Position numbers and translations under genes: made by a program. From Paraburkholderia tagetis (lineage in GTDB: Bacteria > Pseudomonadota > Gammaproteobacteria > Burkholderiales > Burkholderiaceae), in contig NZ_JAKLJA010000032.1 of NCBI RefSeq assembly GCF_022213065.1, positions 1 to 64,000 on the forward strand: 64,000 nucleotides of DNA, in the 5' to 3' direction. The notes beneath the pieces are model-generated. The model made no database searches, was not told the origin of the DNA, and saw only the letters and a program-made list of their open reading frames with translations. This document shows positions 50,926-59,192 of the stretch, in pieces (positions within the stretch are counted from its first letter, which is position 1; each line of letters begins with the position of its first letter).

Positions 50926-52572
50926 TCAAGCCGCCGCGCGACGGTCGACCTGCGGCCAGGCGGCGCGGTTGACGGCGCTCACCATTGCGGCGATGGCCGC
51001 GTGCGAGGCGTCGTCGGCAACGCCCACGCCGTGACGCAGCGGCTGGCCGCCAACACGGCAGCCGACGAAGACTGCCGTGGCGCCTTGCGCCGTGCGCACG
51101 GTCTCGAACGACGTGACTTCGATACTTTCACCCGCGGCTACCGAGATTGCTCCGGCCACGGCCTGCGCGTGGGCTTCGTCGATCTGCGTCGCCACCGGCA
51201 CGGCGACATCGCGGCCCTCCCAGCGCATACGTTCAGCGCCGACGTGTGCGGCCGGTCCGCGCGTCTCGAGATATTCGCGCGAGAAGAGGCCGCAAATTGC
51301 CTCGCTCGTGATTTCTTCGCCCGAGCCGTCGGTGACGGTCTGCACGGCGTGGCTGAATTCGATCTGCACGCGGCGCGGCGGCGTGAAGCCCATGCCGCGC
51401 TCGAGCAGCCACGTGGCGCCGCCCTTGCCCGACTGGCTGTTCACGCGGATCACCGCGTCATAGCTGCGGCCGAGATCGGCGGGGTCGATCGGCAAATAGG
51501 GCACTTCCCAGAGCGCGTCGGGCTTTTGCTGCGCGAAGCCCTTGCGGATCGCGTCCTGATGCGAGCCCGAGAACGCCGTGAACACGAGGTCGCCCGCATA
51601 CGGGTGGCGCGGATGCACCGGCAACTGGTTGCAGCGCTCGACCACGCGGCGCACGGCGTCGATATCGGAGAAGTCGAGGCCCGGGTCGATGCCCTGCGTG
51701 TAGAGGTTCATCGCGAGCGTAACGAGGTCGACGTTGCCGGTGCGCTCGCCGTTGCCGAACAGGCACCCTTCGATGCGGTCCGCGCCCGCGAGCAGCGCCA
51801 TTTCTGCGGCGGCCACGGCCGTGCCGCGGTCGTTGTGCGGATGCACCGAGAGCACGATGCTGTCGCGGTACGCGAGATTGCGGTCCATCCACTCGATCTG
51901 GTCAGCGTAGACGTTGGGCATCGCGGCTTCGACGGTCGCAGGCAGATTCACGATCATCTTGTGATCGCGCGTCGGGCGCCAGGTCTGGGCGACGGCGTCG
52001 CAGACTTCGCGAGCGAACGAAAGCTCGGTCATGCTGAAGGTTTCCGGCGAATACTGGTAGATCCAATGCGTGCCGGGGCGCGCGTCGGCGTACTGGCGGA
52101 TGAGGCGTGTGCCTTCCACTGCGAGCGCCTTGACCTCGTCCTTCGACTGCCCGAACACGATCTTGCGGAACGACGGGCAGATCGCGTTGTAGAGATGCAC
52201 GATCGCGCGCGGCGCGCCTTCGAGTGCCTCGAACGTGCGGGCGATGAGCTCTTCGCGCGATTGCACGAGCACTTCGATCGTCACGTCCTCGGGAATGCGC
52301 TTTTGCTCGATCAGCTTGCGCACGAAATCGAAGTCGGTTTGCGACGCCGACGGAAAGCCGACTTCGATCTCCTTGAAGCCAATCGCGACCAGCATCTCGA
52401 AGAACTCGAGCTTCTGCTCGATGCTCATCGGTTCGATCAGCGACTGGTTGCCGTCGCGCAGGTCGGTGCTCATCCAGACGGGCGCGCGCTCGACGGTGCG
52501 CGTGGGCCATCGGCGGCCGTTCAAACGGACAGCGGGGAAGGGACGGTATTTCTCGGCGGGATTACGCAACAT
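50926..52572 (-). CDS. leuA: 2-isopropylmalate synthase, long form
   Basis: Condenses acetyl-CoA with 2-ketoisovalerate, the committed step of leucine synthesis. The 548-aa protein begins MLRNPAEKYRPFPAV and belongs to the long class also seen in actinobacteria. STDLRDGNQSLIEPM holds the metal-site start of the TIM barrel, VHPHNDRGTAVAAAEMALLAGADRIEG the second signature, and about 430-545 the leucine-binding regulatory domain. GAGG lies seven bases before ATG 52572. No leuBCD genes are nearby. Confidence 0.93.
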   Translation of the reverse strand: MLRNPAEKYRPFPAVRLNGRRWPTRTVERAPVWMSTDLRDGNQSLIEPMSIEQKLEFFEMLVAIGFKEIEVGFPSASQTDFDFVRKLIEQKRIPEDVTIEVLVQSREELIARTFEALEGAPRAIVHLYNAICPSFRKIVFGQSKDEVKALAVEGTRLIRQYADARPGTHWIYQYSPETFSMTELSFAREVCDAVAQTWRPTRDHKMIVNLPATVEAAMPNVYADQIEWMDRNLAYRDSIVLSVHPHNDRGTAVAAAEMALLAGADRIEGCLFGNGERTGNVDLVTLAMNLYTQGIDPGLDFSDIDAVRRVVERCNQLPVHPRHPYAGDLVFTAFSGSHQDAIRKGFAQQKPDALWEVPYLPIDPADLGRSYDAVIRVNSQSGKGGATWLLERGMGFTPPRRVQIEFSHAVQTVTDGSGEEITSEAICGLFSREYLETRGPAAHVGAERMRWEGRDVAVPVATQIDEAHAQAVAGAISVAAGESIEVTSFETVRTAQGATAVFVGCRVGGQPLRHGVGVADDASHAAIAAMVSAVNRAAWPQVDRRAAA

Positions 52573-52765
52573 GACATGCCTCGTTCTTCGGGGTGTCGTT
52601 TGCGATGGCGGTCGGCAGCGGGCGGCTGGCTTGCTGACGACGAGGCACGATGCGCACAGTTTTGGGCGAACGGGCGGCAACCGCGGACGCGCAGAAGATG
52701 GCCACGGTGACGGCGGTAACCGGCGCGGCAAAAGCGGACATGAACGAAGCCCATGCAACGTGCAT
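52562..52765 (-). CDS. Possible 67-aa leader ORF overlapping leuA
   Basis: ATG 52765 has GAGGG about five bases upstream and opens an ORF beginning MHVAWASFMSAFAAPVTAV. It ends at TAA 52562-52564, overlapping the leuA start by 11 bases in another frame. The first 31 residues are hydrophobic and rich in Ala, Val and Thr; the rest is basic. It has no leucine run, so it is not a classical leu attenuator peptide. Translational coupling to leuA is plausible. Coding status is unproven. Confidence 0.4.
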   Translation of the reverse strand: MHVAWASFMSAFAAPVTAVTVAIFCASAVAARSPKTVRIVPRRQQASRPLPTAIANDTPKNEACHVA

Positions 52766-53042
52766 TTTGACCCTCGCGACTCGTCCGAACGGTAAACGGA
52801 CGAATGCAGACGACTAGGTTGTAGAGAAACTGCGGTTTGGGGTACTGCGAGAACGGCTTGGGAGGACTGCCGACCGGGGAGGTGGTCGTGCAGCGCTACG
52901 CCTGGCTTACGCTAGACGTAGCGATAGGGCCGCTAGGCGGCCGGAGGTAATTCGGAGGGTGTTCGGGAAGGAACGCATTTGTCCAATGTAAGTCAGGACC
53001 GACGAATGTGTCAACAGGGAATTCGCGCGGCCCTACGCGCCC
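52766..53042 (-). other. Spacer between leuA and ybiB
   Basis: No gene. Two small hairpins are visible: CGCTA/TAGCG around 52910-52923 and GGCCGC-TAG-GCGGCC at 52928-52942. Neither has a T-tract. A leuA promoter was not found with confidence. Confidence 0.4.
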
Positions 53043-54026
53043 CTATGTACGTTTCGCGATGCGCTTGATTGTCTCGACCTGGAGTGCGATGGCTTCGGGC
53101 ACCGGCGCGTCGCCGCGCAGCACCGCTTCGATCCAGGCCGCTGTCGTCGGGGCGTCCCGGCCTTCGGGCAAGTCGACTTCTGGCATGTCCGGCGACGAGC
53201 GCACCGGCTCGATCAGCGTCTCGCAGATGCCGTCGTGCAGCCAGTCCACTTGCACCTGGCGGCGCGTATCGGCGACGGCTTCGCCTTCGGTGCCACGTGC
53301 GAGCAGCGCGCCGCCCAAGGCCGCGTCCGGGTGCGCGGCGAACAGTGCGCTCAGGCTCTCGCGATAGGCCGGATGCGTGTAGTTCACGAGCCGCAGGCCG
53401 GGCTGCGCGAACGGCTGCAGCAGCTTGACGAGCGTATGCGTTGAGTTGCGCACGCCCATGCGCCGGCGCAGCGACAAGAGACGCGCGAGCTTGGGGGCGA
53501 GCGTTTCGATCGACGCGAACGCCGCGCGGCGCTCGCGGAGTTGCGCCTCGATCTCGGCGTGATCGCGTGCGGCGGGCAGGTTCAGCGCGGCGAAGATCTC
53601 TGCGCTGGTCACGCGGCCCGGATCTTCGGTCACGCCGTGCACGAGCGTCGGCACGCCTTCGCGCGCGAGCAGCAGCGCAAGCAGCGGCACGAGGTTTGGC
53701 TGCTTGCGCGCGCCGTTGTAGCTTGGAATCGATACCGGGCGATACGTGCCCTTGGTATTCTCGGTGCCCTCGGTCACCGCGATAGGCGCGAACGATGCGT
53801 GCGCGGCCGCGAGCATCGTGGCGAGCTCAGCGGCGGTTTCGCCCTTTAGCCGGTAGGCGAGCAGCACCGCGCCCAGTTCGAGCTCGGGCACGCGGCCGTC
53901 GAGCATCGCCGTGTAGAGCATCTGCGTGTCTTCCGGCGACAGCGAGCGCGCGCCGTGCGGCCCGCGGCCGATCTCCTTGATGAAGCGGGCGCAGGAGAAG
54001 GTGTCGGTGGAGTCGGGGACGTTCAT
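53043..54026 (-). CDS. ybiB: DNA-binding protein YbiB (TrpD2 family)
   Basis: A 327-aa protein with the anthranilate phosphoribosyltransferase fold that, in E. coli YbiB, binds nucleic acid rather than anthranilate. It shows LSPEDTQMLYTAMLDGRVPELELGAVLLAYRLKGET, VSIPSYNGARKQPNLVPLLALLLAREGVPTLVHG and MGVRNSTHTLVKLLQPF. The canonical TrpD PRPP and anthranilate motifs are altered. ATG 54026 is the likely start. It is divergent from the FAH-family gene. Confidence 0.87.
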   Translation of the reverse strand: MNVPDSTDTFSCARFIKEIGRGPHGARSLSPEDTQMLYTAMLDGRVPELELGAVLLAYRLKGETAAELATMLAAAHASFAPIAVTEGTENTKGTYRPVSIPSYNGARKQPNLVPLLALLLAREGVPTLVHGVTEDPGRVTSAEIFAALNLPAARDHAEIEAQLRERRAAFASIETLAPKLARLLSLRRRMGVRNSTHTLVKLLQPFAQPGLRLVNYTHPAYRESLSALFAAHPDAALGGALLARGTEGEAVADTRRQVQVDWLHDGICETLIEPVRSSPDMPEVDLPEGRDAPTTAAWIEAVLRGDAPVPEAIALQVETIKRIAKRT

Positions 54027-54359
54027 GGCGGCGTGGGTGTGGTGCAGGGGGCGGGCAGAGCAATTGCAGCGCGATGGGTGTCCATGGGCACTCATGGGCA
54101 CCCCGGGCACCCCGGCCACAACGCGCTGCTTTAGTCTGCGCCTTGGGTCTGGATCGGTCCAGGGGCAGTCCGGGATACGGGAAGTATCGCACGAGCGACA
54201 CGAGCGGCACGAGCGCTGAGGCGCGCCGCAGCGCGTTACACTCGCGTTCTACGTCGCGTGGGCTTCGCCGCTGCGCCTGCGCGCCGCGCCCGCTTGCCGT
54301 GCGCGCTTTTGCCGTGTGCGCGTAATGGCGCGCGACCTATCAAGAAGACGGAGAACCCG
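54027..54359. other. Divergent spacer between ybiB and the FAH-family gene
   Basis: No gene is supported. Near 54083-54115 a 10-bp CATGGGCACY-like unit repeats about three times. At 54190-54216 a 9-bp unit repeats three times. TACACT (54236-54241) may be a -10 on the plus strand. Confidence 0.5.
54190..54216. repeat. 9-bp tandem triplication
   Basis: CACGAGCGA, CACGAGCGG and CACGAGCGC lie head to tail, identical in their first eight bases. Confidence 0.85.
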
Positions 54360-55058
54360 ATGACATACGTATTCGACCCAGCGCCGCAAGCCGCTGTGCC
54401 CGTGGCCGGCAGCGATGCGCGCTTTCCGGTGCGCCGCATCTACTGCGTCGGCCGCAATTACGAGGCACATGCGCGTGAGATGGGTCACGATCCGAACCGC
54501 GAGCCGCCGTTCTTTTTCGCCAAGCCCGCTGACGCGCTGCTCTACGTCGCGCCTGGCCAGACCGCCGAATTCCCGTATCCCGCCCAGTCGCAGAACGTCC
54601 ACTTCGAGATGGAACTGGTCGCCGCGATCGGCAAGGGCGGCAAGAATATCCCCGTCGAGCGCGCGCTCGACCACGTGTTTGGCTATGCGCTGGGTCTCGA
54701 CATGACGCGTCGGGACCTGCAAGCCGAAGCGAAGAAGCTCGGCCGCCCATGGGACACCGCGAAGGGCTTCGACCACTCCGCGCCCATCGGCCCGATTCAT
54801 TCCGTCGCGCAAGTCGGCCAGATGGCCAGCGGCGCGATCTGGCTTTCGGTGAACGGCGAGGAGAAGCAGCGCTCGGACATCTCGCAGATGATCTGGCCCG
54901 TCGCCGACACTATCGCGTTTCTCTCCACGCTGTTCGAACTGAAGGCGGGCGACCTGATCTATACGGGCACGCCGGAGGGCGTCGGCGCAGTGAATACGGG
55001 CGACCTGATGAAGGGCGGTGTGGACGGCATCGGCGAATTCGCTGTCCGCGTAGTGTGA
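54360..55058 (+). CDS. Fumarylacetoacetate hydrolase-family protein, probable fumarylpyruvate hydrolase
   Basis: A 232-aa single-domain FAH protein of the size of fumarylpyruvate hydrolase (NagK). It has RIYCVGRNYEAHAREMG, FFFAKPADAL, the metal-site glutamates in FEMELVAAIG, and DMTRRDLQAEAKKLGRPWDTAKGFD with GTPEGVGAV near the C-terminus. Pairing with a maleylpyruvate/maleylacetoacetate isomerase gene points to the end of gentisate or homogentisate breakdown. No ring-cleaving dioxygenase is present in the window. GGAGA precedes ATG 54360. Confidence 0.87.
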   Translation: MTYVFDPAPQAAVPVAGSDARFPVRRIYCVGRNYEAHAREMGHDPNREPPFFFAKPADALLYVAPGQTAEFPYPAQSQNVHFEMELVAAIGKGGKNIPVERALDHVFGYALGLDMTRRDLQAEAKKLGRPWDTAKGFDHSAPIGPIHSVAQVGQMASGAIWLSVNGEEKQRSDISQMIWPVADTIAFLSTLFELKAGDLIYTGTPEGVGAVNTGDLMKGGVDGIGEFAVRVV

Positions 55059-55108
55059 CGCGGGCATAGCTTTGCATGGGACCGGAGCGCTCTGCGCGAG
55101 ACCGGAGC

Positions 55109-55166
55109 AAGCGCTAAAGCGCCAACTCCGGATCGCAAAGTGCTAAAGCACTAACTCCGGCCGACA
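55109..55166. repeat. 29-bp tandem repeat with palindromic core
   Basis: Two units (55109-55137 and 55138-55166) share AAG-C/T-GCTAAAGC-G/A-C-C/T-AACTCCGG. Each contains a short palindrome, GCGCT-AA-AGCGC in the first and GTGCT-AA-AGCAC in the second, so the C-to-T change is matched by G-to-A in the partner arm. Bases 55119-55138 are identical to 24661-24680. The second unit abuts the GAGGAGG upstream of maiA. Confidence 0.8.
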
Positions 55167-55185
55167 GAGGAGGCATGAGGAAAAC

Positions 55186-55833
55186 ATGAAGCTTTACAGC
55201 TATTTCCGCAGTTCGGCGTCGTATCGCGTGCGCATCGCGCTGAATCTGAAGAACCTGTCATACGAGTACGTGCCAGTGCATCTGGTGCGCGAGGGTGGCG
55301 AGCAACTGAAGCCCGCATACCGCAAGATCAATCCCGACGCGATCGTGCCGACGCTCATCGACGATGAGAATCACGCGCTCCAGCAATCGCTCGCGATCAT
55401 CGAGTATCTCGAGGAAACGCACCCCGAGCCGCCGTTGTTGCCGAAGTTGCCCGCCGACCGCGCGCACGTGCGCTCAATTGCGCTGCAGATTGCGTGCGAG
55501 ATCCATCCGGTCGACAACCTGCGCGTGCTGAGGTATCTGAAGCACACGCTGGGCGTGGACGATGCGGCCAAGGATGCGTGGTATCGGCACTGGATCGAAG
55601 CCGGCTTCACCACGCTGGAGGAGCGTCTGGCGAACGATCCGCGCACGGGCAAGCTCTGTTATGGCGATACGCCGACGCTCGCCGACCTGTGCCTCGTGCC
55701 GCAGATCTACAACGCGCATCGCTTCAAGATCGACACGACGCGCTATCCGACCATCCAGCGCATTCACGATCATGCGGTGCAGCTCGACGCGTTCGTGCGC
55801 GCGGCGCCGGGCGTGCAGCCCGATGCCGAGTGA
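55186..55833 (+). CDS. maiA: Maleylacetoacetate/maleylpyruvate isomerase (zeta-class GST)
   Basis: Glutathione-dependent cis-trans isomerase that makes the substrate for the FAH-family hydrolase upstream. The 215-aa protein has the zeta-class signature SSASYRVRIALNLK (residues 9-22), VPTLIDDENHALQQSLAIIEYLEE, and a helical C-terminal domain with TPTLADLCLVPQIYNA. ATG 55186 follows AGGAAAAC. The host makes glutathione with GshA/GshB encoded in this window. Confidence 0.92.
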   Translation: MKLYSYFRSSASYRVRIALNLKNLSYEYVPVHLVREGGEQLKPAYRKINPDAIVPTLIDDENHALQQSLAIIEYLEETHPEPPLLPKLPADRAHVRSIALQIACEIHPVDNLRVLRYLKHTLGVDDAAKDAWYRHWIEAGFTTLEERLANDPRTGKLCYGDTPTLADLCLVPQIYNAHRFKIDTTRYPTIQRIHDHAVQLDAFVRAAPGVQPDAE

Positions 55834-55861
55834 ACTGGGCGCGTGAGTCGTCAGGCGCATG

Positions 55862-55895
55862 AAAAAAGGCGTCGTTCGCGAGAACGACGCCTTTT
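55862..55895. terminator. Bidirectional terminator between maiA and ftsY
   Basis: AAAGGCGTCGTTC (55865-55877) pairs with GAACGACGCCTTT (55882-55894) around GCGA, flanked by an A-tract on the left and T-tract on the right. Confidence 0.93.
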
Positions 55896-55946
55896 GTGTT
55901 TGGGCGCGCTTTGGGCTCGCGCCTTGCCCCCTGGCTGGGAGCGGGA

Positions 55947-57116
55947 TCAGTTTCCGAGCAGCGCGTCCGCGAACTCTTCGGCCACGAACGGTTGCAGGTC
56001 CTCGACCTTCTCGCCCACGCCGATGAAGTACACCGGGATCGGACGCTGACGCGCGATCGCGGCAAGAATGCCGCCCTTCGCGGTGCCGTCGAGCTTCGTG
56101 ACGACGAGGCCGGTCAGGCCGAGCGCGTCGTCGAATACCTTCACCTGCGTGAGCGCGTTCTGGCCCGTGTTCGCGTCGATCACGAGCAGCACTTCGTGCG
56201 GCGCACCGTCGAGCGCCTTGCCGATTACCCGCTTAACCTTCTTGAGCTCATCCATGAGATGCAGCTGCGTGGGCAGGCGGCCTGCCGTATCGGCCATCAC
56301 CACGTTGATGCCGCGCGCGCGCGCCGCGCTCACCGCGTCGAAGATCACGGCGGCCGGGTCGCCGCTTTCTTGCTGCACGACCGTCACGTTGTTGCGCTCG
56401 CCCCAGATCGCGAGTTGCTCGCGCGCGGCCGCGCGGAACGTGTCGCCCGCGGCCAGCAGCACGCTCTGGTTGAAGCTCTGCATATGCTTTGCGAGCTTGC
56501 CGATGCTCGTGGTCTTGCCCGCGCCGTTCACGCCCGCGATCATCATCACGAGCGGCTGCGCGTGGCCCAGCATGAGCGATTTTTCGAGCGGCTTGAGCAA
56601 GTCGATGAGCAACTGCCGCAGTGCGTCCTTCACTTGCTGGGCGTCGGTCAGGCGCTCGGCGCGCACCTTCTGGCGCAGCGTCTCCAGCAGGTACTCGGTG
56701 GCGTCGACGCCCGCGTCGGACATCAGCAGCGCGGTCTCGAGCTCTTCGTAGAGGTCGTCGTCGATCTTCGCGTTGACGAAGATGCTCTGAATGTTGGAAC
56801 TCGTCTTCGAAAGCCCCGACTTCAGGCGCGAGAGCCACGACTTCTTTGCGTTGGCGTCGAGCGCGGGCGGCGGGACGATTTCGACGGCTTCGAGCTCGAC
56901 TTCCGAATCCTTCCGGGTGTCGTCGGCTTGCGGCGCATTGGGCGCCTGCGGAGCGGGCGCGCGAGTGACGGGGGCAGCGGGTGCACTGGACGGGGCCGGC
57001 GCCGCTGCGCTTTCGTCGTCGGACGCGTCGGGCACTGTTTCTGGCGCCGCATCGGTTTCGGCCGTCTCGTTCCCGGCGCCCTTCGAGCCCCGGAGTCGTT
57101 TAAAGAAACTGAACAT
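55947..57116 (-). CDS. ftsY: Signal recognition particle receptor FtsY
   Basis: GTPase that docks SRP-bound ribosomes at the membrane. A Pro/Ala/Asp-rich acidic N-terminal region (about 10-85) precedes the NG domain: KKSWLSRLKSGLSKTSSN, G1 GVNGAGKTTSIGKLA near 194, DTFRAAAREQL, DTAGRLPTQLHLMDEL and TKLDGTAKGG. Length 389 aa. ATG 57116 is the only good start. It is divergent from rsmD, a common arrangement. Confidence 0.96.
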   Translation of the reverse strand: MFSFFKRLRGSKGAGNETAETDAAPETVPDASDDESAAAPAPSSAPAAPVTRAPAPQAPNAPQADDTRKDSEVELEAVEIVPPPALDANAKKSWLSRLKSGLSKTSSNIQSIFVNAKIDDDLYEELETALLMSDAGVDATEYLLETLRQKVRAERLTDAQQVKDALRQLLIDLLKPLEKSLMLGHAQPLVMMIAGVNGAGKTTSIGKLAKHMQSFNQSVLLAAGDTFRAAAREQLAIWGERNNVTVVQQESGDPAAVIFDAVSAARARGINVVMADTAGRLPTQLHLMDELKKVKRVIGKALDGAPHEVLLVIDANTGQNALTQVKVFDDALGLTGLVVTKLDGTAKGGILAAIARQRPIPVYFIGVGEKVEDLQPFVAEEFADALLGN

Positions 57117-57435
57117 GGTGTGGTGTGAGGAAAACGCGCTGCGGGTCTGACCGCGGGACGGTCATCGACGTCGCTCATCGACGTGGCTCAAGCGGGCAAC
57201 GCGTGGAAAACACATTATTTTATCAGGCGCCCCCGGGCGCGTCGTTGCGGCAGGCGTGCGGTACATATCCGGTGCCCGCCCGGCCCTGTGGTAACGTTCG
57301 CGCATTGGCCGTCGCGGCGCTTGCCCGCATGGCGTGTAGCACCTGCCCGCCGCTGTCCGGCCATCGTCGGGCCGGCATCGGCCGGCGCCCATCGGCACCC
57401 GCACATCGGCACCGATTCACTCAGCAAAAAAACGC
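57117..57435. other. Divergent spacer between ftsY and rsmD
   Basis: No gene. A 13-bp unit is duplicated (TCATCGACGTCGC, TCATCGACGTGGC, 57162-57187). A short AT-rich stretch at 57208-57225 may hold the ftsY -10 on the minus strand. The rest is GC-rich with CATCGGC repeats (57380-57415). Confidence 0.5.
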
Positions 57436-58074
57436 ATGGCCCGTTCATCCTCCCCACGCCCGCAGGGCGCCCGCGCAGCTCATGGTGCGCAATCCGGCCG
57501 CGCTGGCGGCACGCATACGATCCGTATCATCGGCGGCGACTGGAAGCGCACGCCGCTGCCGGTGCTCGATCTCGAGGGCCTGCGCCCCACGCCCGATCGT
57601 GTGCGCGAGACGCTCTTCAACTGGCTCGGCCAGCGGCTCGATGGTCAGCGCTGTCTCGACCTGTTCGCGGGCAGTGGCGCGCTCGGCTTCGAAGCGGCGT
57701 CGCGCGGCGCCCAGCGCGTGGTGATGGTGGAGCGCAATGCGCGCGCCGCCGCGCAATTGCGCGCGAACCAGGCGCGCCTTGCCGCCCGCACGATCGAAGT
57801 CGCCGAAGCCGACGCGCTGCGCCTCGCCGCCAATCTCGCACCGGGCTCGTTCGACGTCGTGTTCCTCGATCCGCCGTTCGGCGATGCCGCGCTTCTCGCG
57901 CGCTCGCTTGAGTTGGCCGCACCGCTCGTCGCGCCGGATGGCTGGCTCTACGTGGAGTCGGGCGAGTCCGTGGATCCCGCGGTACAGCCCGCGCTGGCGG
58001 GCTGGGCCGTGGTGCGCGAGGGCAAAGCTGGGGCGGTTCGCTATCATTTGCTGCAACGCGAAAATGAGGAATAA
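57436..58074 (+). CDS. rsmD: 16S rRNA (guanine966-N2)-methyltransferase RsmD
   Basis: A 212-aa SAM-dependent methyltransferase. IRIIGGDWKRTPLPV and LRPTPDRVRETLFNWLG are family signatures, SAM motif I is CLDLFAGSGALGFEAASRGA near 73, and the catalytic motif DPPF is at FLDPPFGDAALL. The N-terminal 28 residues are low-complexity and the true start could be slightly later. coaD follows 111 bp downstream, the usual rsmD-coaD pairing. Confidence 0.93.
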   Translation: MARSSSPRPQGARAAHGAQSGRAGGTHTIRIIGGDWKRTPLPVLDLEGLRPTPDRVRETLFNWLGQRLDGQRCLDLFAGSGALGFEAASRGAQRVVMVERNARAAAQLRANQARLAARTIEVAEADALRLAANLAPGSFDVVFLDPPFGDAALLARSLELAAPLVAPDGWLYVESGESVDPAVQPALAGWAVVREGKAGAVRYHLLQRENEE

Positions 58075-58185
58075 TGCGCGTTCGATAAAGAAGCGGGCGG
58101 GCGGTTTCAGGCGCCACGCAGGCACTCGCGCAGGCTGTGCATAAGCCGCACATTGCGCCCCATTTCTGTTGAGAGGAGAAGCCTC

Positions 58186-58680
58186 ATGGTAGTCGCCGTG
58201 TACCCCGGTACGTTCGATCCGCTCACGCGCGGTCACGAAGATCTCGTGCGGCGCGCATCGAGCATTTTCGACACGCTGGTGGTCGGTGTCGCCGACAGCC
58301 GCAACAAGAAGCCGTTCTTCTCGCTCGAAGAGCGGCTCGACATTGCGCATGAGGTGCTCGGCCATTATCCGAACGTCCAGGTGATGAGCTTCAAGGGCCT
58401 GCTCAAGGATTTCGTGCGCACTAACAACGCGCGCGTGATCGTGCGCGGTCTGCGCGCCGTGTCGGACTTCGAATACGAGTTTCAGATGGCGGGCATGAAC
58501 CGGTATCTCCTGCCCGACGTCGAAACGATGTTCATGACGCCATCGGATCAGTATCAGTTTATTTCGGGCACGATCGTGCGCGAAATCGCCCAGTTGGGCG
58601 GCGATGTCAGCAAGTTCGTGTTCCCTTCGGTGGAAAAGCGGCTGCAGGACAAGGTGGCCGAGCTCGGCGGCCCGGCGTGA
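58186..58680 (+). CDS. coaD: Phosphopantetheine adenylyltransferase
   Basis: Transfers AMP to 4'-phosphopantetheine in coenzyme A synthesis. The 164-aa protein has the nucleotidyltransferase motif YPGTFDPLTRGHEDL (TxGH-type site at His18), KGLLKDFVR, RGLRAVSDFEYEFQMAGMNR and the ISGTIVRE (S/T)xxxR-type motif. ATG 58186 has AGGAG eight bases upstream. Confidence 0.96.
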   Translation: MVVAVYPGTFDPLTRGHEDLVRRASSIFDTLVVGVADSRNKKPFFSLEERLDIAHEVLGHYPNVQVMSFKGLLKDFVRTNNARVIVRGLRAVSDFEYEFQMAGMNRYLLPDVETMFMTPSDQYQFISGTIVREIAQLGGDVSKFVFPSVEKRLQDKVAELGGPA

Positions 58681-58799
58681 CGAAGGCTTGAGCGGCGCCG
58701 CGCGCCGTATCAGCCGTATCGTTCAGCGCCGGTTCTATCCCTTTCAGCATGCTCGCGGCCGCGCGCTGCGAAAGCCCGGCAGGACCCGGGTCGCAGCGC

Positions 58800-58805
58800 T
58801 ATAAT
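58800..58805 (+). promoter_or_regulatory. -10 element upstream of the ferredoxin gene
   Basis: A perfect TATAAT lies 32 bp before the ferredoxin start codon. No good -35 is seen at 16-18 bp. Confidence 0.45.
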
Positions 58806-58837
58806 TAGTTGTTTTTGAAGGGAAAAGCGAGAGTAGT

Positions 58838-59104
58838 ATGGCCCTGATGATTACCGACGAGTGCATCAATTGCGACGTCTGCGAGCCCGAGTGCCCGAAC
58901 GACGCAATTTCGATGGGCCCGGAAATCTACGTGATCGATCCGAACAAGTGCACCGAATGCGTTGGCCACTTCGATGAGCCGCAGTGCATCCAGGTCTGTC
59001 CGGTCGAGTGCATTCCGAAAAATCCGGAGCATGTGGAGTCGAACGAGCAACTGATGGAGAAGTACAGCGCGTTGACTGCGGCCAAGAACGCTTCGAACAC
59101 CTGA
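58838..59104 (+). CDS. YfhL-family 2[4Fe-4S] ferredoxin
   Basis: An 88-aa electron carrier. The first cluster motif is Cys9-x2-Cys12-x2-Cys15-x3-Cys19. The second is Cys38-x2-Cys41-x8-Cys50-x3-Cys54, the enlarged spacing typical of the YfhL/Allochromatium-type ferredoxins. A short charged helix forms the C-terminus. ATG 58838 follows GAGAG. No partner enzyme is adjacent. Confidence 0.93.
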   Translation: MALMITDECINCDVCEPECPNDAISMGPEIYVIDPNKCTECVGHFDEPQCIQVCPVECIPKNPEHVESNEQLMEKYSALTAAKNASNT

Positions 59105-59138
59105 CGCGCCGGCTGCCGTCAAAGTCGTGCAGAAATAG

Positions 59139-59167
59139 AAAACGCGCCTCGACAAGGCGCGTTTTTT
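59139..59167. terminator. Bidirectional terminator between ferredoxin and hisC
   Basis: AAAACGCGCCT (59139-59149) pairs with AGGCGCGTTTT (59155-59165) around CGACA, followed by TT on the plus strand; AAAA on the left serves the minus strand. Confidence 0.92.
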
Positions 59168-59192
59168 GTTGGTTCTAGTCTTTTGCCGACGA

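Noticed and set aside
52573..53042. Classical leucine attenuator or T-box ahead of leuA
   Set aside because: The leader ORF has no leucine-codon run and no hairpin with a T-tract follows it; no T-box signature was seen.
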